Of a stretch of DNA of 64,000 bases, positions 35,638 through 42,763 are shown one piece after another (positions within the stretch are counted from its first letter, which is position 1; the number at the start of each line of letters is the position of its first letter). The notes under the pieces are model-generated. The model worked only from the letters and a program-made list of their open reading frames with translations, did no database searches and was not told the origin of the DNA. The stretch comes from Prochlorococcus sp. AG-436-J02 (lineage in GTDB: Bacteria; Cyanobacteriota; Cyanobacteriia; PCC-6307; Cyanobiaceae): positions 1 to 64,000 of the forward strand of contig QCPI01000002.1 of NCBI GenBank assembly GCA_003212625.1, read 5' to 3'. The position numbers and the translations under genes are program-made.

Positions 35638-35811
35638 ATGACTACCTTTAGAGAAAGAATTAATTCACATCTTCCGATAGTGCTTCAATTGTTAAGCACT
35701 GCATCCTTAGTTGTGATAGCTCTGTCTGCTATTTGTGGATCTCAATCATTGAAGAAATTGTCTTCTGCTCATGAAATGCCTAGTTCGGCAGAAGTACATC
35801 ACGATCACTGA
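35638..35811 (+). CDS. Small membrane protein with His-rich tail
   Basis: 57 residues: MTTFRERINSHLPIVLQLLS, TASLVVIALSAICGSQSLKK, then AEVHHDH at the end. One membrane helix; the terminal His cluster could bind a metal. A terminator follows at 35837. Confidence 0.65.
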   Translation: MTTFRERINSHLPIVLQLLSTASLVVIALSAICGSQSLKKLSSAHEMPSSAEVHHDH

Positions 35812-35836
35812 TGCGCTGATTTTATAAACTGTATCT

Positions 35837-35861
35837 AAGGGCTTATATAGGCCCTTTCTTT
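35837..35861 (+). terminator. Rho-independent terminator
   Basis: Stem AAGGGC / GCCCTT with an 8-base loop, followed by TCTTTTT, 25 bp after the gene 35638-35811. It may also serve the convergent SRAP gene weakly. Confidence 0.75.
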
Positions 35862-35871
35862 TTGCTTGAAT

Positions 35872-36510
35872 TTATAGGAAGGATAATTGGTCGGCATTAT
35901 GTTTGTTTATTGGCTCGGCTCTCCATCCTTCTGGGTCCCATTTAGTCATTAGCGGTTTTAAAGCTTTAAGGTCTTGAGCATTTTTGACTGACGAGATCCA
36001 TTCTTCTTCTAACCCATTTGGAATAATTACGGGCATACGGTTATGAAATTGTTTGACTAAATCATTCGGTTCGGTCGTTAGTACACAACAGCTCTCTAGT
36101 TCAGATCCTTCTTTAGACATCCATCTATTCCAAAGTCCACCTAACCAGAAAGTTTGAGAATCCTTTCTACCTATTAGGTGACCTTTTTCTAGAAATCCAC
36201 TAGCTGGTATCAAGCATCTCTTATGCCTCCAGCTTGCACGAAAAAGCTTCTTCTCTTCAACACTTTCTGATCTCGCGTTAAATGGCTTTGGCCTTGTGTT
36301 GTCAAAAGGGTCTTTACTCCACTCCGATATAAATCCCCAAAGCATTATTGATGTTTGTGTCTTGCCTTCATTCTTAAGAACAATAATGGGAGAACCTGGT
36401 TTGATTAATATTTGTGGTTCATAATTTTGAGTCAATCCTCTTGGCACATCTTTTTTTAAAAGATCAGGTAAATTTATGAATTTTGTTAATAGCTGATATC
36501 TTCCGCACAT
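35872..36510 (-). CDS. SRAP (HMCES/YedK-type) abasic-site protein
   Basis: 212 residues, normal for the family. The nucleophile Cys2 (MCGRYQL) forms a thiazolidine link with abasic sites in single-stranded DNA; NARSE near residue 78, the Glu in ASGFLEK and the His in FHNRMPVI are the other active-site residues, all present. Role: shielding abasic sites at replication forks. A LexA-like box lies 1.6 kb away, but I see none directly before this gene. Confidence 0.92.
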   Translation of the reverse strand: MCGRYQLLTKFINLPDLLKKDVPRGLTQNYEPQILIKPGSPIIVLKNEGKTQTSIMLWGFISEWSKDPFDNTRPKPFNARSESVEEKKLFRASWRHKRCLIPASGFLEKGHLIGRKDSQTFWLGGLWNRWMSKEGSELESCCVLTTEPNDLVKQFHNRMPVIIPNGLEEEWISSVKNAQDLKALKPLMTKWDPEGWRAEPINKHNADQLSFL

Positions 36511-36588
36511 ACCATTAATCCCTTAGACGTTTTTTTGTCAGTATCATTTTTAAAACTATTAACCTTCTTAAAATAAGGACAAAGTTCC

Positions 36589-36702
36589 TTAAGTGATTTC
36601 TTTTTCACTTAAATTTGCTGAAACTAGTATTTTCGAATATTGATCTGCGTAGGCGCAGTTCTTGCATGAAGGATTTGATTTTGGAATCTCTGACTGATTC
36701 AT
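36589..36702 (-). CDS. Small protein with CxxC motif
   Basis: 37 residues: MNQSEIPKSNPSCKNCAYAD then QYSKILVSANLSEKEIT. The CKNC motif suggests a metal or redox site. An upstream Met (36714) would add four residues. The stop may be premature, since coding-like sequence seems to end abruptly. Confidence 0.5.
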   Translation of the reverse strand: MNQSEIPKSNPSCKNCAYADQYSKILVSANLSEKEIT

Positions 36703-36835
36703 TAGTACAACCATTTTATCTGGTCGATTCTCTATTCAATCATTGCTCCATTTGTAGGGAATAAGATGTTCATCGCAACGCATATCGTATTAAATTCAAA
36801 TTCATCCCTTTTTGCATTGTAAACTTGAAAAAGAT

Positions 36836-36961
36836 ATGATGAATACTAAAACCAATCCCTCGAGAGTAAGTAAGCATAAAAGTCCATTTGAATTTTATAG
36901 GTCTCAAGAAATGAATCCACTAATAGATCTTTTTTATCAACTCGTCGGTTTTAACTTATGA
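36836..36961 (+). CDS. Small hypothetical protein, doubtful
   Basis: 41 residues from the first of two adjacent ATGs: MMNTKTNPSRVSKHKSPFEF then YRSQEMNPLIDLFYQLVGFN. Protein-like, but short, and its end overlaps the convergent remnant below. Confidence 0.35.
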   Translation: MMNTKTNPSRVSKHKSPFEFYRSQEMNPLIDLFYQLVGFNL

Positions 36962-37306
36962 TTTGAAATCCACAATTATTAGTTGTCTTAAGTAGTGATT
37001 TTGCAAAATCGTCTAACTCTCCAGTCAAATTTATTCCGGTATCCTTGTAGCCAAGCATTAGTCATCGATGAAGAGAGTTTCTCCAGTTTCTATTTCAGGA
37101 TGATCAAATGGAACAACTTGAGATAGTCCATTAGATGCAGATATTCTGTGTAGAATCTGCTCGTGTCTTCAATCGTCAAATTCTTTTTTGAGTAATAAGT
37201 CAGTCGTTTCATTGAGAGTCCAACCTGTTCTCGCAGGAGGATCAAGACCTCTTACCCAATCGAGATAAAGCAACTTTGACACGTTAGAAAATTTGAGAAC
37301 CGACCT
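36951..37306 (-). pseudogene. Decayed gene with in-frame TGA and overlapping second frame
   Basis: From about 37306 one minus-strand frame reads KLLYLDWVRGLDPPARTGWT, LNETTDLLLKKEFDD, TGA (37171-37169), RHEQILHRISASNGLSQVVP, ETGETLFIDD, then TAA. That stop overlaps an ATG at 37058 in another phase giving MLGYKDTGINLTGELDDFAK. No ATG starts the first part. Together they look like one gene of about 120 aa broken by a nonsense change and a frameshift. Family not recognised. Confidence 0.45.
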
Positions 37307-37694
37307 CTACTAATTTTGAAATCTTCTTTTTGATTTGGATTATAGAGGGAGACTTACGACTTCGAAGCCCTGTGGCTTCAACTAGTGCTTTTTGCTATTT
37401 CTTTTGAGATCAATCATTTTGTTAATCACATAATGATTTCAACTGTATTTATTCGATAGATTTAATTTCTTTAGCGGTATTGTCTTTTTCCTGTCAATTA
37501 ATAGATTTAATACCTTTTTACAAAATTGGGAAGGATTTTTGAATTAATCGTTTTTAAACTTTTATAAGCTAAGTTTCCGATAATTTAGGTAAGGACAGAT
37601 TTATGTCTCTCACATATTCATTCAAATAATTAAAGTTTTCCACAGCTTCTGTGTTCTTAATAATGACAAAATCGCTCTGCAAAAAATTTTCCAA

Positions 37695-37728
37695 TAAAAA
37701 AGACCCTAGGTATGGTGTCCTACGGGTC
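37695..37728 (-). terminator. Strong minus-strand terminator with no gene upstream
   Basis: On the minus strand GACCCGTAGG / CCTAGGGTC (one bulge, 8-base loop) is followed by TTTTTT. No protein gene on the minus strand feeds into it, so it may end a small RNA starting near 37800. Confidence 0.7.
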
Positions 37729-37905
37729 TGGGTGATGGGGATACTATTTCTAACCCTATTTCCCATATAAATCAACCCCCCCCCTACAGATGGTGTTCGT
37801 TTAAGTCTGAGATAAAATATATGGTGGTTTAATGTTGCCTAATCTGTTTGATTTGATTATTATTTTTGAAAACTGGGTGGTGGGGATCATTCAGCCGTTT
37901 ATTTT

Positions 37906-37932
37906 GCCCTCATGAATGAGGGCTTTTTTTTA
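37906..37932 (+). terminator. Strong plus-strand terminator with no gene upstream
   Basis: GCCCTCAT / ATGAGGGC with a 2-base GA spacer as the loop, followed by eight T. No plus-strand gene precedes it within 900 bp, so it may end a small RNA starting near 37820. Confidence 0.8.
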
Positions 37933-38075
37933 TTTTTTAGAGTCGTGCTTGATTTATCCGTTTATTTTTTTAATTAGCCTATATATCTTTGAAATACTCA
38001 TTGTGTTTAGCTGCCGCGTATGTTCAGCTTTTGGTATTACAGACGACATATTTTATATGTTTTGAAATACAGGAC

Positions 38076-38114
38076 TTGACAATACCTATTTATTTTCGCT
38101 AGTACACATGTACC
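38076..38114 (+). promoter_or_regulatory. Promoter with LexA-type box
   Basis: TTGACA at 38076-38081 is a good -35. Where the -10 should be lies AGTACACATGTACC (38101-38114), which fits the cyanobacterial LexA consensus RGTACNNNDGTWCB at every position. A repressor there would block the promoter. The downstream frame (38206) is broken, so the regulated product may be lost or be an RNA. Confidence 0.55.
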
Positions 38115-38205
38115 TCTAAGTAAATGATTCTGTCTGCTTCCCGTATGCTGTCTTTAAGTCTGAAGAATGGGTATTTGCCGTAGCCCAGTCTATTGGTATT
38201 GTTCA

Positions 38206-38439
38206 ATGCCTTCGCCTCACTCCAAAGAAACTTACACCGATCAGATCAACGATCAAGAATAAGAGTGGCAATTCCTTGAGCAAGGGATTCTTAAAGATAC
38301 ATGTTCAACTTGCGATTGCATGACATATCAAAATATCAATTATTCCGGCGAAAAACATTGCGGAACAATTCTTTCGTGTCATGTTCATCGTCGTCTTGTT
38401 CTTAAAGGAGATCACTTGATTTTCGTTGTCAACTCTTGA
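38206..38439 (+). pseudogene. Cys-rich small protein gene with in-frame TAA
   Basis: ATG 38206 reads MPSPHSKETYTDQINDQE, then TAA at 38260-38262, then 58 open codons: EWQFLEQGILKDTCSTCDCM, TYQNINYSGEKHCGTILSCH and so on to TGA at 38437. The joined 77-residue product has CSTCDC and CGTILSC, a possible zinc ribbon. A one-base change (e.g. AAA or GAA to TAA) explains the stop. Confidence 0.6.
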
Positions 38440-38758
38440 TGCTGAACGAGAGAGAGATTGGTTCGTTTCCGTAGGTAGCTTGACTCTTTGAATAGATTAA
38501 TATGCTTACTACTGTTCCCATACCATCTTTGATCAGTAATTGGCCACTATGATATTTATTGACTAGGATTGTTTTTAATTAGTTTTTGGATTTTCTCTCG
38601 CCCACTTGATATGTTTTTATATCCAAGATGGCATTATTTGAATATTTAACTAATTTGATTTTGATAGATATATGAAAATTTAGTAGTCGATTAACCATTG
38701 ACTATTGAATTTAATACCCTATATGTGATAGATGTATTATGAAAGTAATTATTGAGTT
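38440..38758. other. Promoter region of the second histone-like gene
   Basis: No gene. TTGACTATTGAATTTAATA (38697 onward) could supply a -35 for the gene at 38759, but I see no clear shared operator with the other histone-like gene. Confidence 0.35.
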
Positions 38759-39277
38759 ATGTCTCAGTTATCCATCAAAGTTAGTGCTAAAGGTGATGCC
38801 TTGATCGCTACCTTGCAAAAGGAGATTTTTAACAGACGTCGTAAGAAGGTCACTGCTTCTCAAGTTGTTGAAACCCTTGTTGAAAGCGGAGCTAAATCTC
38901 AGTCTGATAAACGTTACGCAGCTTCTTGGAAAAACCTAATTAAAGATATTGAAAAAGCAGCTAAAGTTTCTGAAGTTCATGGAAATAAGCCAGCAAATAT
39001 TAGCGCTGATGAGTGGGCTTTAATTCTTTCTCATCGCACACGTAAAGGCTCTGCTCCAAAAGCTGCTGCAGTTAAAAAAACTACAGCTAAAAAAGCTGCT
39101 GCAAAAAGAACAGTTGCAAAAAAGGCAACAGCAAAGAAAGCAGTAGCTAAAAAGCCTGTTGCTAAAAAGGCTGCAGCCAAAGCAAAAAGTGAGGTTTCTG
39201 CAGTTGTGAAGCCAAGTGCTGGTAGACCTGCTAGGCGTGCACGCAAAGCTAGAAAAGCACCTGAAGCTACTAAATAA
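38759..39277 (+). CDS. Histone-H1-like DNA-binding protein (second copy)
   Basis: 172 residues. The first 96 residues differ from the copy at 28426 at only a handful of positions (MSQLSIKVSAKGDALIATLQ; HGNKPANISADEWALILSHR). The tail is Ala/Lys-rich with AKKAAAK and VAKKPVAK repeats but diverges in length and order from its paralog, as expected for repeat-bearing tails. The ending GRPARRARKARKAPEATK also echoes GRPARPARKTREKAVKA. Confidence 0.78.
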   Translation: MSQLSIKVSAKGDALIATLQKEIFNRRRKKVTASQVVETLVESGAKSQSDKRYAASWKNLIKDIEKAAKVSEVHGNKPANISADEWALILSHRTRKGSAPKAAAVKKTTAKKAAAKRTVAKKATAKKAVAKKPVAKKAAAKAKSEVSAVVKPSAGRPARRARKARKAPEATK

Positions 39278-39282
39278 GGCTT

Positions 39283-39337
39283 TACCAGACCGTCAGGCGG
39301 TATGAGAGGTTCAATTCCTCTCACTGGTATTTTTTGT
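39283..39337 (+). terminator. tRNA-like three-way hairpin after the second histone-like gene
   Basis: TACCAG (39283-39288) pairs with CTGGTA (39324-39329), enclosing ACCG/CGGT (39289-39301) and AGAGG/CCTCT (39305-39321) around the loop TTCAATT. The last arm is a textbook tRNA T-arm (GTTCAATTC fits GTTCRANNC). TATTTTTTG follows, so termination is likely. Same plan as 29005. Confidence 0.6.
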
Positions 39338-39391
39338 AGATATCTTGTTGATATGTGTTTTGATCTGTTTTAGCAAGGTAGGTCTCTTTCT

Positions 39392-39688
39392 TTAATCAGT
39401 AACTATTAAGCCTGCATTGCATAGTGCGTTGAATACTTTTATTTTGCGCTCCATTGTTTTTTCTGTTGGCTTAAGCATATCAAGTATGGATGCAATACAA
39501 CTTATTTCATAAGAACCCTGGGAAATGAGAGCTGCATCACATATTTTATTATTAGCAATAACAGGATCGATACCAGTGAATTTCAATTTTTGAATTGATG
39601 CTTTTAAAACTTGCTCGAGATATTCTAGTTGTTCGTTATTCAATGTCTTTCTGTCTACATAATCCATTAGAACTAATGAGGGCGTCAC
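39392..39688 (-). CDS. Small protein, hI-GS-LD family
   Basis: 98 residues; an internal Met 8 is a possible start. Helical N-terminus (NNEQLEYLEQVLKASIQKLK), then IANNKICDAALISQGSYEIS followed by CIASILDMLKPTEKTMERK. The most divergent of four copies (KIC for hIC, QGS for EGS). Function unknown. Confidence 0.7.
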   Translation of the reverse strand: MTPSLVLMDYVDRKTLNNEQLEYLEQVLKASIQKLKFTGIDPVIANNKICDAALISQGSYEISCIASILDMLKPTEKTMERKIKVFNALCNAGLIVTD

Positions 39689-39760
39689 TACTAAATCAAC
39701 AAAAAACTAATTTAACCACTTTTTAGAAATAATTTTGATCTCGTTTGATTTTTCTATCTT

Positions 39761-40015
39761 TTAGCTGTCTTTTTTATTCATATCAGCTTTATATGCATTA
39801 AGAGCCTCTTTAATTCTTCCTGGAGCGAAAGGATTTTTACCTTTTGCCTCTTTCTTGGCTTCTTGCCATGCGTTGTCTATTTCTTTCTTTGCTATCGGAT
39901 CGTTATTGAAATTTGTGTATAGCTTCATCAGATACCAAGTGCTTAAAACTAATAGTCCTAGACCTAATAAATACATGAGACTGTCTCGATAATTACGACA
40001 ATCTAACCAATTCAA
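39761..40015 (-). CDS. Small membrane-anchored protein
   Basis: 84 residues. One helix (LMYLLGLGLLVLSTWYLMKL) near residues 13-32, then a charged soluble tail KNPFAPGRIKEALNAYKADM. Possibly anchors a soluble helix at the thylakoid or plasma membrane. No family recognised. Confidence 0.65.
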   Translation of the reverse strand: MNWLDCRNYRDSLMYLLGLGLLVLSTWYLMKLYTNFNNDPIAKKEIDNAWQEAKKEAKGKNPFAPGRIKEALNAYKADMNKKDS

Positions 40016-40054
40016 TGGAATTTGCGCCTATAAATAATAAAAATACTTTTCGCT

Positions 40055-40210
40055 ATGCCACTTATCGTAGATCCTTCTAATGATAAGAGTAATGGGGTTG
40101 GTAAGATTTTTAGAACAATCAATATCACATTATCCATTGCACTTCCTTTGTCTGCAATTTTGGTAACTATCTTTTGGGGGTTAAAACATGGATTCAGTAG
40201 TTTTATTTAG
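40055..40210 (+). CDS. Small membrane protein
   Basis: 51 residues: MPLIVDPSNDKSNGVGKIFR, TINITLSIALPLSAILVTIF, WGLKHGFSSFI. One membrane helix. Divergent from 39761-40015. Confidence 0.55.
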   Translation: MPLIVDPSNDKSNGVGKIFRTINITLSIALPLSAILVTIFWGLKHGFSSFI

Positions 40211-40231
40211 TTTCAATAGAGAAATTATTTT

Positions 40232-40390
40232 TTATCCAAATAATGTTTTAATGAGTTCAACCAATAATTTGATACTCCAAAATAAGATGCCTCCATAAAT
40301 AAATCCAACCAAACCAGAAGCCCAGTCATTGTATAATTTCCATGAAATGATTATCACGAGGATTCCAAGTAGGAGTGAATATGTAGCCAT
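40232..40390 (-). CDS. Small two-span membrane protein
   Basis: 52 residues: MATYSLLLGILVIIISWKLY, NDWASGLVGFIYGGILFWSI, KLLVELIKTLFG. Two hydrophobic segments around a short loop. Preferred over the overlapping minus-strand frame at 40326-40511. Confidence 0.6.
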   Translation of the reverse strand: MATYSLLLGILVIIISWKLYNDWASGLVGFIYGGILFWSIKLLVELIKTLFG

Positions 40391-40576
40391 TATTTTTTGT
40401 CTCTTTCAAGAGATGCTTTGTGACAAAGTTTAGAGGTGGTATGCCTAACTTTTTAGTAGTAGCAACCGAAGTGAGTTGTATTACCGAATTAATTTCTACG
40501 GTATGCCTCATCCCTAACTAAATTAATTTAGGACAGAATAGTTGTGTCCTCCGAAAGAAAAATTATGTACTCTTAA

Positions 40577-40829
40577 CTTATTGACACTTTTTTCTCTGAT
40601 TCTTTAATCGCGCCTACTAGAACAGTTCATGTAGTCTCTGATAGCCAGATTGAAGAGCTTAAGCGTAATCAACGTCAAGAGTGACTCGACAACATCGATG
40701 ACTCTACAAAAAGATTAGAAGAGAGCTATCAAGCTCGTCTTAAAGTTCTTGATGAACGTCAAAATGAGAAAAAGATGAACTTAAGGATTTGTGTCTTTCA
40801 AAGGTTAAGGCTGCCCTTAATGAGAAGTA
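40577..40829 (+). pseudogene. Coiled-coil protein gene with stop, frameshift and lost start
   Basis: One frame reads TRTVHVVSDSQIEELKRNQR, QE, TGA (40682-40684), then LDNIDDSTKRLEESYQARLK and VLDERQNEK; the phase then shifts and continues EKDELKDLCLSKVKAALNEK before TAG. No ATG precedes it. The restored protein would be a helical coiled coil of about 75 aa. The terminator at 40861 fits its original 3' end. Confidence 0.6.
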
Positions 40830-40860
40830 GCTGTTAGTTGGTCTGAAGAATGTTTTTCTT

Positions 40861-40893
40861 AACTCCTCCTCTATTTTTGTGGAGGAGTTTTTT
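40861..40893 (+). terminator. Rho-independent terminator
   Basis: ACTCCTCC / GGAGGAGT with an 11-base loop, followed by TTTTTT. It lies 32 bp after the decayed coiled-coil gene, probably its former terminator. Confidence 0.85.
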
Positions 40894-40951
40894 ACTAAAT
40901 TTATTACGCTATCTCGGGAAAATTCCTTGATATCTATACCTAGGGAAAACG

Positions 40952-41173
40952 GTGGTTCTCTATTTCCTTGTTTGGCTTTCTTTAAGTGCCTATTTGCCTT
41001 CTTTAAGGGTTGTGCTAACCCACCAAACTGAGATTCAAGTAATAACGGTGCCTAATGTCATTCTTGATATTATTGATGAGCACTGGAAATTTTCTTTAGT
41101 TGTATTCATAACTTTTTTCTGGATAAGGCACCTGATTAAATGTATAAATCTGTTTTTGAGATTGATAACATAA
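40952..41173 (+). CDS. Small membrane protein with GTG start
   Basis: 73 residues. Hydrophobic at both ends (MVLYFLVWLSLSAYLPSLRV; FSLVVFITFFWIRHLIKCIN) with a polar middle. The GTG start follows GGGAAAACG. No family recognised. Confidence 0.45.
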   Translation: MVLYFLVWLSLSAYLPSLRVVLTHQTEIQVITVPNVILDIIDEHWKFSLVVFITFFWIRHLIKCINLFLRLIT

Positions 41174-41275
41174 TAAATGATGCTTTTAATATAATTTAAA
41201 AGAAAGATAAGGATAAATGCACTTGCAATAGGGCTTATTGATGGTTTATACCGTTAATAATTGAAGAGGAAAACT

Positions 41276-41437
41276 ATGAAACTTCAAACTTCATTTAGTG
41301 TCCCCAGAGAAAATATGGGTGACATAGGTAGAAAACACGAGGCAGTCAAAAGAGGAATGATAGCGATCTCTTCATACTGGGAGAGAGAGTGTGCTTTGAA
41401 TCCTTCCTCACCTGCATGTCTGATTTTTGAGGACTAG
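41276..41437 (+). CDS. CP12-tail-like small protein
   Basis: 53 residues: MKLQTSFSVPRENMGDIGRK, HEAVKRGMIAISSYWERECA, LNPSSPACLIFED. The end matches YWDIECSMNPSSQACLLFND of 25931-26104. W..EC..NP...C..(F/Y)(E/D)D recalls the redox-active C-terminal loop of CP12, but the rest of CP12 is missing. GAAGAGGA precedes the ATG. See findings. Confidence 0.7.
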   Translation: MKLQTSFSVPRENMGDIGRKHEAVKRGMIAISSYWERECALNPSSPACLIFED

Positions 41438-41498
41438 TACTTGATAGGACATAAGGAAATATACTTTCCTTGAGCAATAGTTAATCTTTTACTTCTCA

Positions 41499-41759
41499 AT
41501 GAAAAGTGTTATAAAAACTTGGTTTGCATTATTTATTTACATATTTTTAGTAATTAGTGTTTGCTTACAGTCAGTTGAAGCGCAGCCGGTGTTAATGACA
41601 ACGGATGTTGATATTGGAAATGATCAAATCTCAATGGATTCAAAAAGTATTGATGATCTTTTGGGCCCAGATACAAATTTTCCATTTGATCCAGCAAATC
41701 ATAGAGACGGCTCTAATCCGATCAAAAGAATTGGCAAAATAAGCGACGATAATTTATAA
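41499..41759 (+). CDS. Secreted acidic peptide
   Basis: 86 residues. Signal peptide MKSVIKTWFALFIYIFLVIS up to VEA-QP. The mature chain is acidic and ends with DDLLGPDTNFPFDPANHRDG. The short motif ..G....FPF.P recurs near the end of 44888-45133 (EDIFGDEQVFPFPPGLGN). Possibly a periplasmic or thylakoid-lumen peptide; function unknown. Confidence 0.65.
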   Translation: MKSVIKTWFALFIYIFLVISVCLQSVEAQPVLMTTDVDIGNDQISMDSKSIDDLLGPDTNFPFDPANHRDGSNPIKRIGKISDDNL

Positions 41760-41771
41760 ATAAGTATTTTT

Positions 41772-41978
41772 TTATTTTCTAAGCAAAAGTTCTAAACGTT
41801 TTTTTTGTTCTTCAAGAGATTCGGTTTTTTCATTTCTTTTTGCCTCCATTCTATTTTTTATTGACTCCTCAGCTTGTCTTGCGATACTTGCCTTCCTAAG
41901 GAACACAAGGATTGATATCACAGCAAATGAAAATGCAAGTGAACCCAGTGGAACTATTGTTGCGCTCATTTCTTCCAT
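41772..41978 (-). CDS. Small membrane-anchored coiled-coil protein
   Basis: 68 residues. N-terminal helix (TIVPLGSLAFSFAVISILVF), then a charged coiled-coil tail (ARQAEESIKNRMEAKRNEKT, EEQKKRLELLLRK). Its ATG overlaps the stop of 41978-42142 (TAATG), implying cotranslation. Confidence 0.65.
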   Translation of the reverse strand: MEEMSATIVPLGSLAFSFAVISILVFLRKASIARQAEESIKNRMEAKRNEKTESLEEQKKRLELLLRK

Positions 41979-42142
41979 TAGTAATTACAGGCGTTATATA
42001 AACGATTAGCTTTCTGCTGATCCTCACATTTTTTTAGTTTCGTCTCTAATTCTTCCATCTCTTTTTGTGCCTGATTGATTAATTCCAATGACCATTGCCA
42101 GTTTCGCTCATTGCAATGTTGTTTTGCAGAATCCCAGTCCAT
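41978..42142 (-). CDS. Small soluble helical protein
   Basis: 54 residues: MDWDSAKQHCNERNWQWSLE, LINQAQKEMEELETKLKKCE, DQQKANRLYNACNY. Helical with three Cys. Upstream partner of 41772-41978 through an overlapping stop/start. Confidence 0.65.
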   Translation of the reverse strand: MDWDSAKQHCNERNWQWSLELINQAQKEMEELETKLKKCEDQQKANRLYNACNY

Positions 42143-42352
42143 GGTTGGATTACTTTAATAATTGATGATTTGGTAGAGCAGAACTCTTTATGACTCCTAG
42201 AGAATAACAAGTTTATTAACTAAATATTGTGTTTTTATCTTCTTTTTGAAAACTTTACTTGAATCAGCTTTTGGGCTTATCAATTTAAAACCAACCTTTA
42301 ACCCTCATTTTGATTCTGCCTCACTTAGGCTCAAAATATTATTATTTATTCC

Positions 42353-42763
42353 ATGGAAACAGCTTTTGCTTGGAGCCTTTGCCTGTCTGCAGTTGTTGTT
42401 TTGCTTTTAATTGGGCCAATAACTTATGGCCGAGTCAAAGCTGGATATTCGGCCGAGAATATGAGTGCTCCAAGGGCTTTGTTTGATTAGCTCCCAGATT
42501 TTGGTAAAAGAGCTGTTTGGTGTCATCATAATTGCTGGCAGTGCATAACTCTTCATGCTCCTGCTTGTTTGCTATGTCTGATTGCCGGTGTTGTCTCTCC
42601 TGCTGCAGTGATAGCTGAGAGGGGTCACCCATTCGTGAGGTTTATTTATATCGGTGCTTATGTTGGTAATATTCCTCCTGCTAGAGGGCTTAGTTGAGCA
42701 TGGGGTCTTTTATGTACAACTCTTTTGTATAAAGAGGGCTTAACTACTTTGCTTTCTTCTTAA
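42353..42763 (+). pseudogene. MAPEG-family membrane protein, two in-frame stops
   Basis: A 137-codon frame has the MAPEG layout of four helices: SLCLSAVVVLLLIGPITYGR, VKAGYSAENMSAPRALFD, TAG (42488-42490), LPDFGKRAVWCHHNCWQCIT, LHAPACLLCLIAGVVSPAAV, RFIYIGAYVGNIPPARGLS, TGA (42695-42697), AWGLLCTTLLYKEGLTTLLS. AAG to TAG and TGG to TGA are likely changes. No shift anywhere, so decay is recent. MAPEG proteins include membrane glutathione transferases. Confidence 0.8.

Noticed and set aside
37569..37775. 68-codon minus-strand frame
   Set aside because: It runs through a strong minus-strand terminator hairpin (37695-37728), so it cannot be translated as a normal gene.
39031..39324. 97-codon minus-strand frame of Ala/Leu/Phe-rich sequence
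   Set aside because: It is the antisense shadow of the Ala/Lys repeat tail of the second histone-like gene.
42435..42632. 65-codon minus-strand frame
   Set aside because: Antisense to the MAPEG pseudogene, which explains the sequence fully.
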